Shown one piece after another: positions 13,101 through 26,300 of a stretch of 64,000 nt of DNA; the first letter of the stretch is position 1, and each line of letters opens with the position of its first letter. Source of the DNA: Nipponacmea schrenckii. Its lineage: Eukaryota > Mollusca > Gastropoda > Lottiidae. The position numbers and the translations under genes are program-made. The stretch lies in NCBI GenBank assembly GCA_030562195.1, contig CM060201.1:26270067-26334066 (forward strand), read 5' to 3'. Below the pieces are notes generated by a model. The model was not told the origin of the DNA, did no database searches, and saw nothing but the letters and a program-made list of their open reading frames with translations.

Positions 13101-15779
13101 ACACAACAAACCGTACAAGAACCCGTAAATCTTTTTTTAAATGATTAACTTTTTATGTCATAAGCGTCATGAATCATCAACAAGTCCAAGGAATCTTTCT
13201 TCCACCTCTTAGAATTTTTTCAAAATTAATCCTTGACGTGGACTATAATAATTCTGCTCCTCCTCTTAATCCAACAGAATCATCTATCTGAATCCTGACT
13301 GAGCTTGGTCAAATGGAAGTTGGTAGGTCTACATGTTGACTTATTCCTTTTTTGCTTATTTGCAGATTGATGTTATAATAGCAGATAAAGATATAAAAAT
13401 TCAAACATTTCGATCTCAAGGTCGTGGGGGTCAACATGTAAATAAAACAGATAGTGCTGTTAGAATAATACATCTTCCTACAGGTAAGTCAACTATTGTT
13501 GAGAATTTCTTTACAATAAATGCGTTTACACTTAAAATTGTGAAGTAAAGCTAGCTATCAAGCCATCTTTATTGCCAAACATGCTGTCTTTCCACCAAGT
13601 TTATCTGGTTCCCAAACCACTTTATTCTAGATTAAAAAAGAGTCACATTATTGACAGCTAGCAATGTACAAAACTACCCATATTGCTCTTGCGACCATAA
13701 AACAAGTACAGAGCTAGAAAAAGCCTGCTTTTTGTGTTTCCACTGTTTTTAAAGAGCCAACTTTAAAGCTAACTTTCATTTGGCCCAGGATAAATTGCCG
13801 AATGGAAAAAGCTAGCTTAAAGCTGGCTGTGGAAACTGAAACGTAGTTACTGTCATTTTATGCACCAACATTATAATGTGGTTGTATATTGTCGTCACTT
13901 CGTCCATCCGTCCGTCTGTCTGTCCACAATTGGTTTTGAACACGATAAAGACTATAGTTTTTGTCGGATTTGAATGAAACTTTCTGTGATCATTTATATT
14001 GATGAGATCTCGGACAAGTTTAAATTTGGCAATTTTTCGATGAATAGTTTATGAGTTATTGCACTTGACTTAGTCAAAACGCATCAAAATTGGCTTGTGA
14101 ACGCGATAGAGACTACAGTTTTTATCAGATTTCAATGAAACTTGCTGTGATCATTTATATTGACGAGATCTTGGACAAATTTGAAACAGGCTATATTACG
14201 ATGAACAGTTTTTGAGTCATTGCACTTGACTTAGTCAAAACACTGCAAAATTGGCTTATGATTGCAAAAGACAACAGGCTACAGTTTCATCTGATTTGAT
14301 GTGATCATTTTTATTGGTGAGATCTTGAACAAGTTCAATATTTACTTTTGAGGTATTGCCCTCCAACGTTATTGAACTTGGATTAGACCTAAATAATGTT
14401 AGAGTTTCTGCCTGTGTTTAAACAGAAAATATATTTTAAAGTGGGCATATTTTGCTAGGAAACAGCTTGTTGGTGATAGGTGATGATACACTTAATTACT
14501 ACTCTGCAGAACAAAAATCTATCCAAATAAAGATGAACACTGATCAGTTCTCAATGTTGTGCTAAAAGTTTAAATACTGAAGTTCCTGTTATAAAAAAGG
14601 AATACTGCGTCTTAGAAGGAACATAAAATTTAAAACTTGGCCAATAAAAGCATATATTTATCAGTAGATGTACCTGCTGCCATAGATAATATAACAGAAT
14701 CCTTATATAATCTGATAAATCAAAAAAACTTAATAATGATTCAATTAATAATTAACTACTACTTATTTTTTTGTGAGTTTTCCTGATTTTATCGGAATTC
14801 TTTTACTTTATGACACCAGTTAATTTCACAGATGAATATATACTCATATTGTCCATTTTTGAAGACATAAATTTTATGTCCATTCTAAAAGGCAGTATCA
14901 CTTTAAAGGGACAGTTTCCCCATCCAATTGACAAATGTACTAGTCTCAGAAATGGAATTCCCTATAAAGTACAATTGTGCAAATAGAAAGGGACATAACT
15001 TTTGTTACATCTATGGGACTGGTCTTGTTTCAACTCTACGGATATTCATTTAACCTCAAAATGATTTGGGGAATTGAAATGTTTTCATTGTTATAAATTG
15101 ATCAGGTACTACAGTTAAATGTCAAGAAACCAGATCTCAATTGAAAAATAGATCAACTGCCATGAAATATCTTCGATCAAGGTAAAGTTTTGAACATTCT
15201 GATTATTTGTATATAACCAGTATGGTAAAGGTGCAGTGCTCTCTTGGACCTAATTCTGACCCATGTAAAATAAAAGTCTATGTTTGTGTCCAAGGGCTGA
15301 TTAATAGACAGGAACATGTCCTTGTGTATTGGACCTAAATCTGACCCTTGTAAAATAAAGAGTCCCCCTGGGCGTAATGATAGGACCATATCCTTGTCTA
15401 TTGGAGCTAGTTCTGACCCATGTAAAATAAAGAACTATTATTGTTATTGCATACATGTCTTAAAATGTAATTTTTCTGTTTTAGACTTTACCAACAAGAA
15501 CTAGAAGCTCAGTTATCACAAACATCAAACGCAAGAAAATTACAGATTGGAACAAGTGGTCGATCAGAAAAAATTCGTACCTATAACTTTCCACAAGACA
15601 GAGTCTCAGATCATCGTTTTCATATCAATCTTCCCAATATTGAAGGGTTTTTAAATAGCGGAGCTGAATTAGACTGTCTTATAGAGAATCTAATAGAGCT
15701 TACCAATAATCAGACATTAGTGTCCTTGGTTAATGAATATCACCAAAATGTAAAGAAACGTGAACAATTGAAGAAGTAG
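10109..15779 (+). CDS. MTRF1L: Mitochondrial translational release factor 1-like (class-I RF)
   Basis: Terminates mitochondrial translation by recognising a stop codon in the ribosomal A site and hydrolysing peptidyl-tRNA. Exons: 10109-10514, 10799-10884, 11844-12027, 12571-12734, 13366-13483, 15106-15181, 15485-15779; phases join to 442 aa. The N-terminus is basic and Ser/Arg-rich ([20 protein letters not shown]), as expected of a mitochondrial presequence. A helical domain 1 follows. The codon-recognition loop reads [20 protein letters not shown] (PXT motif at about 257-259) without an obvious insertion, which favours RF1a/MTRF1L over MTRF1. The catalytic GGQ is at about 301-303 ([16 protein letters not shown]). 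The C-terminal segment has the conserved [18 protein letters not shown]. The gene is divergent from CPSF3. Length is close to MTRF1 (about 445) and longer than human MTRF1L (about 380), so the paralogue assignment is less certain than the family. Confidence 0.95.
11360..11425. repeat. Fragment related to the hAT-like element (MTRF1L intron 2)
   Basis: GCGTGACCATTCTGATTGGG followed by GGTGTAATGTCT parallels the left end of the element at 20584-21916 (GCGTGACCATTTTGACTGGG). Confidence 0.5.
13855..14440 (+). repeat. Copy of the CGTCCGTCC-headed 161-bp-unit element (MTRF1L intron 5)
   Basis: Starts with TATATTGTCGTCACTTCGTC and CATCCGTCCGTCTGTCTGTC, then about three diverged units (phrases such as GATTTCAATGAAACTTGC and GAGATCTTGGACAA recur). 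This is the same head and logic as the longer element at 27899-29600. Confidence 0.6.
14592..14906. mobile_element. TTAA-type MITE copy (MTRF1L intron 5)
   Basis: Left end GGAATACTGCGTCTTAGAAG, right end TTATGTCCATTCTAAAAGGC then CTTTAA. The left TTAA is not preserved. It belongs to the same family as 47908-48248. Confidence 0.65.
15230..15432 (+). repeat. Three tandem diverged units ending GACCCATGTAAAATAAAG
   Basis: The string CTGACCC(A/T)TGTAAAATAAA recurs three times at spacings of about 80-105 bp in MTRF1L intron 6. The same string forms both arms of the inverted repeat at about 36975-37101. Confidence 0.7.
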
Positions 15780-15835
15780 CCATGTTAACTGTGCTCTTTG
15801 ATCCTATGTTGTTATTGAGTGCTTTAGGAATAAGT

Positions 15836-15841
15836 AATAAA
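15836..15841 (+). promoter_or_regulatory. Poly(A) signal of MTRF1L
   Basis: A canonical AATAAA lies 57 bases after the MTRF1L stop codon, implying a very short 3' UTR. Confidence 0.6.
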
Positions 15842-15961
15842 TTGTGGTGACCTCTTGAAATCTAGGATATTCCACATTTGGTCATTTTCAAGATCTTGTA
15901 TTCTGAGCTTGACTGAAAAATTATCAATTAAATAACACATTATATTAAATAATCACTCATA

Positions 15962-16200
15962 TTAAAAGGGATACTTCATCTTAGCATGAACATAAAATTT
16001 TAGTTTTCAAGAATGGTCAATATATGAGTGTATATTCATCAGTGAACTTACCTGGTGTTATAAAGTAACAGAATCCTTGAAAATCTGGAAAACTTACAAA
16101 ACTCAGTCATTTTTGAAAAATGGTGAATTAATTTATTGAGCGTTTTTCAATAATAAAATTTGAGGATTTGAAATCAGGAGTTATCTCCCTTTGACAACCC
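15962..16200. mobile_element. TTAA-type MITE, left half
   Basis: TTAA at 15962-15965 then AAGGGATACTTCATCTTAGC and ATGAACATAAAATTTT; the internal GAACTTACCTGGTGTTATAA is shared with the 27.6- and 47.9-kb copies. The right end is not recognisable. Confidence 0.6.
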
Positions 16201-19084
16201 AAACGTTCGTTGACAGATTATGAAATATTTTTAGGCATCTTGATATTGACATCATGTTTTAGCAGGTTGAATTAATGAAGGTCCATAGCCATCCCATAGG
16301 ACTTAATAGTGCGGACATAGCACCTTTGTCGTACCCTTCAACCAGTAATAAAGCAAGCAAGATAGTTTATGCCCACTAAGAGTCTTCAAGAGAAATTTCC
16401 CCATGTCTGTAAGCAGAAAATGATAGTGACATATGCCAAAAATCAGAACTTAAATGACAACCTTGTTAATAGCAAACTAAAAACAATCTGTTCTTAACAG
16501 AAGAAAACCATCCAACAGATACAAATCTCCATTTCTCAACAAAATATTTGTTTCACCCTAAGCCTGTACATCTGGGGGATTCAATCCCTCCCTTCCCCAA
16601 AATTTAATTCCTTGTCTAAATTAAAATCTCAAAATACAAGATTAAAGCTGTCGATGGGGTATTTCGTGTTCCATATAAGCTTGCTAAACAGTCAGTTAGC
16701 AGTGCTATAACTTGCTTTAGCAGTGCTCAATTTCAGCTGTGCCTTCATATTCAAAATAATAATGCATACGAGAATGAAAAGAGTAGCTCACAGAGTCGTG
16801 TAGCCTACGTATGCTCTAATGAAGAATTTTCATTCGTTTGTTGCTATTGAAGATTAGGATATTCTTTTGTCTTCTTACTCTGTATAGGTTAATGACCGAA
16901 AGCAGTCCAATATGTTCAATGATGGGTGTGACTTCATTATTGGACTGTTAGGGGACCATTTACCTACTTAAAATGCAGTTGTTACGTCAAATCAGTCCAA
17001 TTTTTGCCGCCATTTTGAAAAAAAGTAATGCTCGTACCAATAAGCTGGATATTGGTCCTCGACCTCAAAGTATGAGGTACACATCTGTATAATGAAAGAT
17101 CAATCCATATCTTGCAAAATTGCTAGTCACAATTATTTTTACGCTTGTCTGCTGGCAAAGAGAAATTTTCGGTTACTTGTGTAATTAAACTCAAACATGA
17201 TAACAAAAAGAGAACCATAACAACCTCACGAGCGATTTTTTGATTTTGCAGATGCCTGGCGTTTGCCCCCCCCCCTTTCCCACCCCCTCATTTATTTTCT
17301 GCATACGCCATCAACTGCACTGTCTAATTTTCCATTTTACCACTAGCGGGGAACAGCATTACATTTAACCTTGTGGGGGTGTGTTAGGCATTATGTACGT
17401 GATAAGAAACTGGCCCAGGAAAGCTAACACCAATCTAGGACATAGCCAAACCGGTTGGTCTATAAATATACCAGTATAGTGTACATATTCGAATGTGTTT
17501 GGCTCAATTATATGCAGATGCCCGTAATCATTTACATAATTTTGGCCTATAGATAAATCTCTCATCCATTAATTGAATTAGTAATATTCTTTCCACTTTC
17601 GTCCTTGAGAGTGAGGATTGGAAAAAATCCTGATTGGGCTCAGAGGGACCAGTCCCGTAGCGTAGTCAGTCTGCATACCTAAGGGAGGAAATCGATTACT
17701 GTGAGAACAAATGACGTTCTCTGATTGAACACTATAAAAAAATTCCTGAAGGAAGGAGGTATAAGACAGATTCCAGGGCCCCCTAAGCCCGCATCCCCTA
17801 AGGCTACGGGTTTAGGAGGGACGGGATAAATATAAACCAAGTAGACATGATTATATGATTATAAAATGTTGTAAGGGACACTCTTTAGCTAATTAATGTA
17901 TAACCGACAAAATCACCAACCCCATCTCCCCTCCAGATATATTACTAGTCCCTACGACCAATCAACTCTGACTCCAGGCCTTCATTCCAAATGAATTCAG
18001 TGGGCCTTTCATGACATCTAATGCATTTAAAATATAGTTTCTATATACAGTATGCCTGAAGTAATAACTTTAAAAGTATAACGTCAATGAATTGGCAAAA
18101 TTCCAAAAATGCCTCTCTTAATATAATATACTGTACCGTGGTGTACTAGACCGATATGCACTGGCTAGATATTAACCTAAACGGGCTTATGAGTTAGGTT
18201 CAACGCGGTACATATTAATTGGTTAGGAGTAGTAGAGGCATATAATAGGTTTATGTAATAGGTTTATGGCATAGTTAATCTGGTATGTTTCCATAGCGAT
18301 CCAAGGTTTACATAGAAGCTATCTGAAATGAACTCTAGATTAAACAAGGCATTGTTTTAAGAAAAGAGAAATATATCTCTTCATAAATAGCCTTTGTTAG
18401 GTCTCTGTATTGACATGTCTGGTCTAAACCAAACAGTCAGTATTTAAATAATATATATGTCTTGGCTCTGAGCCAAATAATCTGTCAGACACATTTCACA
18501 TGAATTCAACTCAGGTCCAAACGACAGTTGCGCGCCGCATGAACAGATATTGGTTGGCAAATCACCAAGAAATTTAAACCATAAAGGCCACGGGAAGCGT
18601 GACTCATGGAAATAGTTTTAGCACGTGATAAGAACGTGATCGCTTGGCAGCTTGCCAGGTCACATAAAAACGCGCCCAATTGTTAACGAATAATGTTTGA
18701 GATAAGGTGAAAATATTGGAGAGTTGCCAACTTGTTATTTAACTTATCTTTTGGTCTTGACAGAGTGTGAGTATGGACATAACTATCGATTTTTAGGATA
18801 GATCTTTGGTCTGACAAGTTGTATGACTAATAAAAGTGTCTGACTGACATTTTATTGGCATTCCCCCATTGTATAATATCATATAATCAGAACATGATAT
18901 ATAATACGAATGAGGCTTTGTATAAGGGTAATACTGAACTTCAACGTCGTGAACATTGCAATTTGATTTTAAACAGATTGTGTTTAAAAACAACCTATTC
19001 CGGTAGATCGATTGAACTAGACACAAACTTAAACTGGTCGTTTCAATTTACCGAATCATAAATCATGCAGACTGTGCACATAAA

Positions 19085-20583
19085 TTCTACATAACTCATT
19101 CATATAACTCATTGATATTACTCATCCGTATAACTTATCCATATAACTCATTCATATATCTCATTCATATAACTCATTCATATTACTCATCCATTAACTC
19201 ATTCATAAAACCCATTCATATATCTCATCCATATATCTCATCCATAAGTCATCCATATTACTCATCTATAACTCATAACTCCCCCATAATACTAATTCAT
19301 ATAACTCATTCATATATCTCATCCATATAACTCATTCATATATCTCATCCATATATCTCATCCATACAACTCATTCATATTACTCTAACTATAACTTATC
19401 CATATAACTCATTCATAAAACTCATCCATATAACTTATCCATATAACTCATTCATAACACTCATCCATATAACTCATCCATATTACTCATCCATGTTACC
19501 CATCTATAACTCATTTGTACAACTCATTCATATTACCCATCTATAACTCATCCATATACATTATCCATATAACTCATTCATAACACTCATCCATATTACT
19601 CATACATATTACTCATCCATATTAACCATCTATTACTCATTCGTACAACTCATTCATATTACCCATCTATAACTCATCCATATAACTCATCCATATAAAT
19701 CATCCATATAACTCATTCATATTACTCATCCATATAACTCATCCATTAACTCATTCATTTCTCTCCCATGTAACTCATCCATTAACTCATTCATATAAGT
19801 CATTCATATAATCTCATTCATATTACTCATTTATATACCTCATTTATATTACCCATCCATAACTCATCAATATATCGCATCCATATAACTCATCCATAAC
19901 ACTCATCCATATGACTCATTCATATTACTCATCCATAACACTCATCCATATACATGTAACTCCATATTACTAATCCATATAACTCATCCATATTACCCAT
20001 CCAATAAACCCAGGCCCCGTTTGCTACAGGCTGTGCACGTTAAAGATCCCTCGACAGTTGGAAATCGCAAAAAGAGTAGGCTAATGCCGCTGTCCTGGCA
20101 AAATTTCTCTCATTGCACACTGCATGGCGTTGCCCGTCTTCATTAGCCCATAAGGTGCAGCAGAGTAGGACGTAAAACTCCATTCATTTCATTTTCATTT
20201 CCATATTACCCACCTATTACTCATCCATATACATGTATCTACTTCATATAACTCCTCCATAAATCCTTCATATAACTCATCCATAAATCATTTATATATC
20301 TCATCCTTATAACTCATTTAAATTACTCATCCATAACTCATCAATAAATCTCATCCATATAACTCATTCATATTACTCATCCATAACACTCATTCGTATT
20401 ACTGATCCATAACACTCATCCATATAACTCATCCATATTACTAATCCATATAACTCATCCATATTACCCATCTATTACTCATCCATAAATCTCATTCATA
20501 TAACTCATCCATATCATTCAACCATATTACTCATCCATATAACTCATCCATATTACTCATACATATTACTCATCCATATTACT
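19085..20583. repeat. 13-bp minisatellite (left part)
   Basis: Units such as ATATAACTCATCC and ATATTACTCATCC with frequent one-base changes and length variants. Interrupted by a SINE-like copy at 20013-20203 and by the hAT-like element. The short open reading frames in it are repeat artefacts. Confidence 0.95.
20013..20203 (-). repeat. SINE-like dispersed repeat inside the minisatellite (reference copy)
   Basis: Clear landmarks: TTAAAGATCCCTCGACAGTT, AAAGAGTAGGCTAATGCCGC, TTGCACACTGCATGGCG, CTTCATTAGCCCATAAGGTG, and the terminal TAAAACTCCATTCATTTCAT. Relatives occur near 3.9, 5.7-6.06, 9.8 and 54.35 kb, with fragments near 1.65, 2.55 and 47.2 kb. Confidence 0.7.
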
Positions 20584-21916
20584 CAGGGGCGTGACCATTT
20601 TGACTGGGGGTGTAACGTCTAAGTTTTACCGACGAACACGTGTAACGTCTAAGTTTTACCGACGAACACGTGTTCTTCCGGGGGCAAAATTAACTTACTC
20701 GCACTTTTAAGTATATACATTATACACGAACGAAATCCATCGTTATAGCAAATCCTAAACCTTTGAAAACCATATCAATCAGGGGTGTATCTAGAATATG
20801 CCTGAGAGGGGTGACTGAATGGTGATTTTTCCAAGGCAAGTCCTGCAGGCCAAAGGCCTTCGTATTTGGCCCTTGCAGTGGCGGGGGGTTCGGGGGTCCT
20901 TCCCCGGAATATTATACATACTAGGAAACCCGGAGAATACATCTGACGCGATTTTGGATGTCTTTTCCACTGGTCCAAATTATCAGTTTTCATTGGAAAA
21001 CCATATGTTTTCTATGTCCTTTTTCGACCTATTCTGCGTTTTACCGGGGGGTTCGGTTGTCTTCTCCTCCGGAAAATTTTACAAACTAGGAAACCCGGAG
21101 AATACATCTGACGCGATTTTGGAAATTATCAATTTTCGTCCGACAACCATATGTTTTATAGCCTTTTTCGACCTATTACTGCGTTTTACCGACAAGTTCA
21201 GTAAAAATCACTTTTTTGTAGAAGAACAGTTTTCCGATAAAATCATAACTAACACAAGGTTTCCACACTTTCGGTCAGCCAATCGGTTTTACTGAAGGCT
21301 CCATTTCTCATCCATGACCGTCTATTATCGACCGATTCCGCGTTTTACCGACAAGTTTAGTAAAAATCACTTTAATGTAGACGAACGGTTTACCGATAAC
21401 ATCTTAACAGACACAAGGTTTTCACTCTTTTGGTTAACAAATCGGTTTTACCGACGGCTCTATGACCTTCTTCTATCGGCCAATTCCGCGTTTTACCGAC
21501 AAATTCAAATAACGTACAGCTTACCAATAACAAGGGTATCGGTTAACCAATCGGTTTTACCGAAGACTCCGGTCATAACCAACTTATACCGACCGATTCC
21601 GGTAGTTTCAGTAAAAAAAATACTTTTAATGTTGACAGTTTACTGATAACATCATAACCAACACAAGGTTTTTACTTTTTAGGTTAATTGGTTTTACCGA
21701 CGGTCCCACCTTGCCGTCTTTTATCGACCGATCATAACCAACACAATGTTTTGACTTTTTAGGTTAATTAATCTGTTTAATCGATCCCGCGTTTTACCGA
21801 CGGTTCCATCCATTACCCCCTTCTTACCGACCGATTCCGCGTTTTACCGACGAGTTCAGTAAAAGTGGGGCACCCCCCCCCCCCACACACACACCCCCCT
21901 GGTAGCTACGCCCCTG
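20584..21916. mobile_element. hAT-like non-autonomous DNA transposon with 8-bp target duplication
   Basis: Ends CAGGGGCGT and ACGCCCCTG are inverted repeats typical of hAT elements, and both flanks carry a perfect 8-bp duplication ATATTACT (20576-20583 and 21917-21924). The 1333-bp interior has a duplicated 31-bp block at the left, a pair of units containing AATACATCTGACGCGATTTT, and about six diverged units with GCGTTTTACCGACAAGTT and AACACAAGGTTTT. No transposase reading frame was seen. Confidence 0.9.
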
Positions 21917-22005
21917 ATATTACTTATTCATATTACTCATCCATATTACTCATACATATTACTCATACATATTACTCATACGTATTACTTATTCATATTA
22001 TACAA
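21917..22005. repeat. 13-bp minisatellite (right remainder)
   Basis: ATATTACTCATCC-type units resume immediately after the transposon. Confidence 0.85.
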
Positions 22006-23398
22006 TACAGATAATATTAAATCAACTTCGATATCGGCCTTTCAGATTATACAATTAAGTCCAATATAATCCATTCAGATAATTAATTTAACTTCAATGT
22101 AAGCCATTCAATTACAGTGATCTATAGGTCTATATAAAGATGAAACGATGACGGTAATGTTATAAAAATCGCCTTCAAAATGTTCAACTCACAGATTCAT
22201 ATCCATGTCAACTATTATCGAGACATAAACTCACTGATAGTGAAGATGATATCAAGTCTTAAAATTATCTGTCGGAGGGTTAAAGACACTGTGATGATTC
22301 GATACATTGATTGTTACCACATTTAGGTATAGCTAAACTAATGGAGATTCTTCCAATACGGTTTGTCTCATCCACAAACAAAATGCCTCTAACAACCTTG
22401 AACAAAATTATAAATACCAAGAAAGTGACTGCATCGGTCTTGTCATAAAAAAAATATATGTAGGCTATAAATAATAATATATAATACTTTATGTTATTCA
22501 AGATTGAATAGATACGCCAGTAGAGAATGTGATATAGGCCTACCTGGCATAATTTGGGGCCCATGGACTAGGGTAGGTTAGGGCCACACCCGGGCCTTTT
22601 TGTGCTCATCTTCATGTGAGAATCCTTTCAAGCTAATTTAATACTGCCTGTTTATATTTGGGGGGGGGGGACGTTGGACCGTTAGCTGGATTCAACGAGT
22701 CCCTATCATACTTGAGCCACTTGGCCTGTGGTTTCTCTTAAATCCCAACTTAATTATAAATATCTCGGTTAAAGCGGTTTTAAACCGGTCCTCAGTGAAC
22801 AAAGTAATTATATCCGGTATTGACATGGTTCAGTGAACAAACAAATACTGAGTTCGTTTTACATGAACAAAAGAAAGATGTTTCCGTGTAATCTAAAAAT
22901 GTTGGATATATTATCATTGTACTGTCAGTGTCAGCTAGATTGATAGGCTGTTGTACAAAATTTTCCGCCAATCCTAGCTGAGTTAATCTAGTTCTAACCG
23001 GTTTCAACCAGTTTAGCCAGTTGAATCATGTTCTCGTGGCTGATACTGGTTGCATATTTTTATTTGGCTCTTTGCCAAATTCGATAACAAAGACAACCAT
23101 TCGTCTTCACTCACTACTGTAGTCTAGCAGACACCAACCCACACGATAATGAGTGGTAAGCATAGACATCAGACACCCGGTTCATTGTTTAGGATAGGTT
23201 GGCGGCGTGCACACGAACACACAATAGGCCTAACCTTAGCAAGACAACCTATTTTTACTTGGCGAATGTGAAGCTATGACTTGAATTAAATGTGGGACTA
23301 TGATTCTTTATAGTTCAACCTGACTTGTTTAATTCCCACCGACCTATACCGTGATTTTTCTTGTAGATTTGTGTTATTAACTCGCCTTCGGCTAGAAA

Positions 23399-26300
23399 AT
23401 GGAATCTGTTGCAAATACCTATAACTCTTGCATTTTATGCAAAAGCAGTTTGGTTGACAGGAATTCGTATTTGATGCCATGCATCCATTCTGTTTGTGAA
23501 GCTTGTATTAAATTGACGGAAGGAAATGTTGCCGATAAAAATGGTTCTGCAGATGGAAACAATTCACCGTCGGTTGTAGTGAATTTAGCAGGTTAGTTTT
23601 GTTGTTTAATTTCTTTTACTTCCACTTCTAGTTGCGCACAGCAATTTAGCAAATTACGAAAATCAGACTCTCGAAGCTTTTCGAGATCTGCAATTGTTGG
23701 TCTATTTATCAACAAAACAGATACTTTTTATCGTGTTAACATTAACAAAAAGTTATCACGCACGCTTTGTATGCCAGAACCCGCGAAGTATCGTTTGCTA
23801 GTCCAAGGGAGGTTACTCCAGATATTCTAATTAGATATTTTAACTGTTGCCTGAAATCCCTTATTTTCACTAACAAATTGAAGATTATTCTTAATAAACA
23901 TTTTTCATTTAAAATTTGTATTATCGTTTTAGATGAAATAACCTGCAAGGATTGCAAAGAAAAATTTCAAGTTGCTGAAATGGTTGAAAACCTTTTAACC
24001 AAGAAGCCTTTGTCAGAGGCTGTAGTGACTCCTGTAGAAGAGGTTGAAGTGCACAAATGCACTGGTTGTGATGATTCAATTGATGCTACCTCCCATTGTG
24101 AAGATTGCTCAGAGTGGCTGTGTGATCAATGTGTGTTTGCTCACAAGCGGGTAAAAATAACCAAAGATCACACCATTACTAGTAAAAGTAACAACAGTGC
24201 CAAAGATGGCACTTCCAATGAAACTGCTACATATTGTAAAATCCATAGACGCGAAAAGTATAAATTCTTTTGTGAAACTTGTGACATGTTAACTTGTAGA
24301 GATTGTCAGTTAATGGAGCATAAAGAACACAAATACCAGTTTTTGTCTGAAGCAGCAGCCATTTTTAAGAATCAGACTGAAAGTTTGTTGAATATGTTGC
24401 AAGTGAAACGAGACACTCTTCATCAATCGGCTTCAAAAATTCAAGAAAAACTATCTTATGTGAAGTCACAAAAAGATGTTGTACGCGATGACGTGCAATC
24501 CCAAGCCCGAAAGCTTGTCGAACATGTTATAGAATTTGCTAAACAAATACTTCAAAATCTGAACTTTGTTTGTGATGCCGCTGGAAAACGGTTAGCTCAA
24601 GAAGGTGCTGAGGCCAGCTCTATGTTACTGAAAATAGATCACATGGCAACGTTTTTAAAATCACTTAAAAATGAATCAAATGACTTAAGTCTTTTATACA
24701 CTAAAAAGTTGATACTTAAACAGGCTAACCATTTAGCTCAATTGAATCTTGATCTTTATTCTCTTAGAGGACAATTGAATTTAGAATACCGACACGATAC
24801 ACAGTTCTTATTTGCTAATCTCAATAAATTGGGTACAGTTTTTGTTAATGGAATGCGTTATCCCCCACCCAAAAACCAGCAAGGTCAACCACAACATCCT
24901 CAACAAATGCACCATAATTCACAGAACGGTGCAAATCAACAAATTGATGAAAGACGAAAAGCCATGGCTCTGGCCATGCAAAGGGCAGCATTGACTCAGC
25001 AACAACAACAGTATAGTTCTAGAATGTCACTTGGAATGCAGCAACATCAGAACCGGGTTCCACCCCACCAGAATGGCCAGAATTCCCACCACCGGACTCA
25101 GGCTAATTTACCCTTTAATTGGCAAACCAGCAGAGGTCCTCATGGCTTGCAATCAACGAATTCATCTCCAAATAGTAATGTCCATCTGCTCAGTCAGTCT
25201 TTAATGATGCAACAACCAGGACGTCATCAACAACAACAGCAGCAACATCAACATCAGCAGCAGCAATTCCAGTCTATGAAATTGAATACAAGACCAGTTC
25301 TGAATAATGTTGCTGCTAACATGTCTTCCAACCCACAAATGCTATCATGGCCTGGATCTCGCAGTGCAGGTAAATGTCTGTCCTCTACGTTTTCAAAGAT
25401 GAATATTTTATAAAACCATACTAAATGAAAACTGAATATTTTTTTTTTTGATTGCAAAAACATTTTGCAAAATGATATGGCTTTTAGATTCTTTTAATTG
25501 TATGTAGTTCAAATCCATGCACTATATCTTAGACTGTTATTAATTTCAGGTGGTTCTCCAAGGTTAGAGGCAGATAATGCTATGTAAGTATTTGATAATC
25601 ACATATTGATTGTTATATTTAAAACTTAACTTAAGATGATAATAGTGTTCCAGTCATCTGATTGGTCATCGCTAAAATAAATATAAAAGTTAGTTTTTTT
25701 TATCCAACCAGATAACTGTATCTTGTAATATCTGGATTTATTTAAGTCAGCTTATTCTTAAGTTTTTATACAATCATTCGTTCCTCAATGAACTGGATTG
25801 AAGAACTCTTGCAGTTTTCTTTAAGACGATACAGATAAGTGCAAACATGATGCTATCATTAATCATTTCCTTGAGGGTTATTTAGTAATTGGTAAATGTT
25901 ATTTTAGAAAAGTAATTGTTATAAATAACATTTTGACAAGCTCTCATCTTTATTATCAAGCAATCGCTATTTTTTTGTTATTTTTTGTTATCCATAAACA
26001 CTGCATTATGATTGAAGATGTTTGAATCAATAATTTTATTTTTCAGTAAAACCAACAGTGCTGATGATGACTTTTTAGATTGTATTATCACGGCAGCAAA
26101 AATAAAAGGACAGAAGCTAGAGGACAGTGTTGGAGTGGTGAGTATTGTTGTAATGTTATAGCTAATATTGAATACCTTGCTATCTAATTTAAGATTCGTT
26201 CAAAATAACCCTCATCAGGACTTTATTTTTCATTGCCACACAAAAGCAATCTTCTAAAATATTCTGTTTGTATTTAAAACATAAGCATACACATTAGCAG

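Larger units (their letters stand above)
15780..23398. other. Intergenic region MTRF1L to TIF1, no gene seen
   Basis: Contains the MTRF1L 3' UTR, a left-half MITE (15962-16200), about 2.8 kb of unremarkable AT-rich sequence (16.2-19.05 kb), the 13-bp minisatellite with a SINE-like and a hAT-like insertion (19.08-22.0 kb), and about 1.4 kb of unremarkable sequence before TIF1. No reading frame here has gene-like features. Confidence 0.7.

Noticed and set aside
20819..21646. Plus-strand frames of 158 and 110 codons
   Set aside because: Inside the hAT-like element and made of its internal repeats (YRPIPRFTDKFSKNHF); no transposase motifs.
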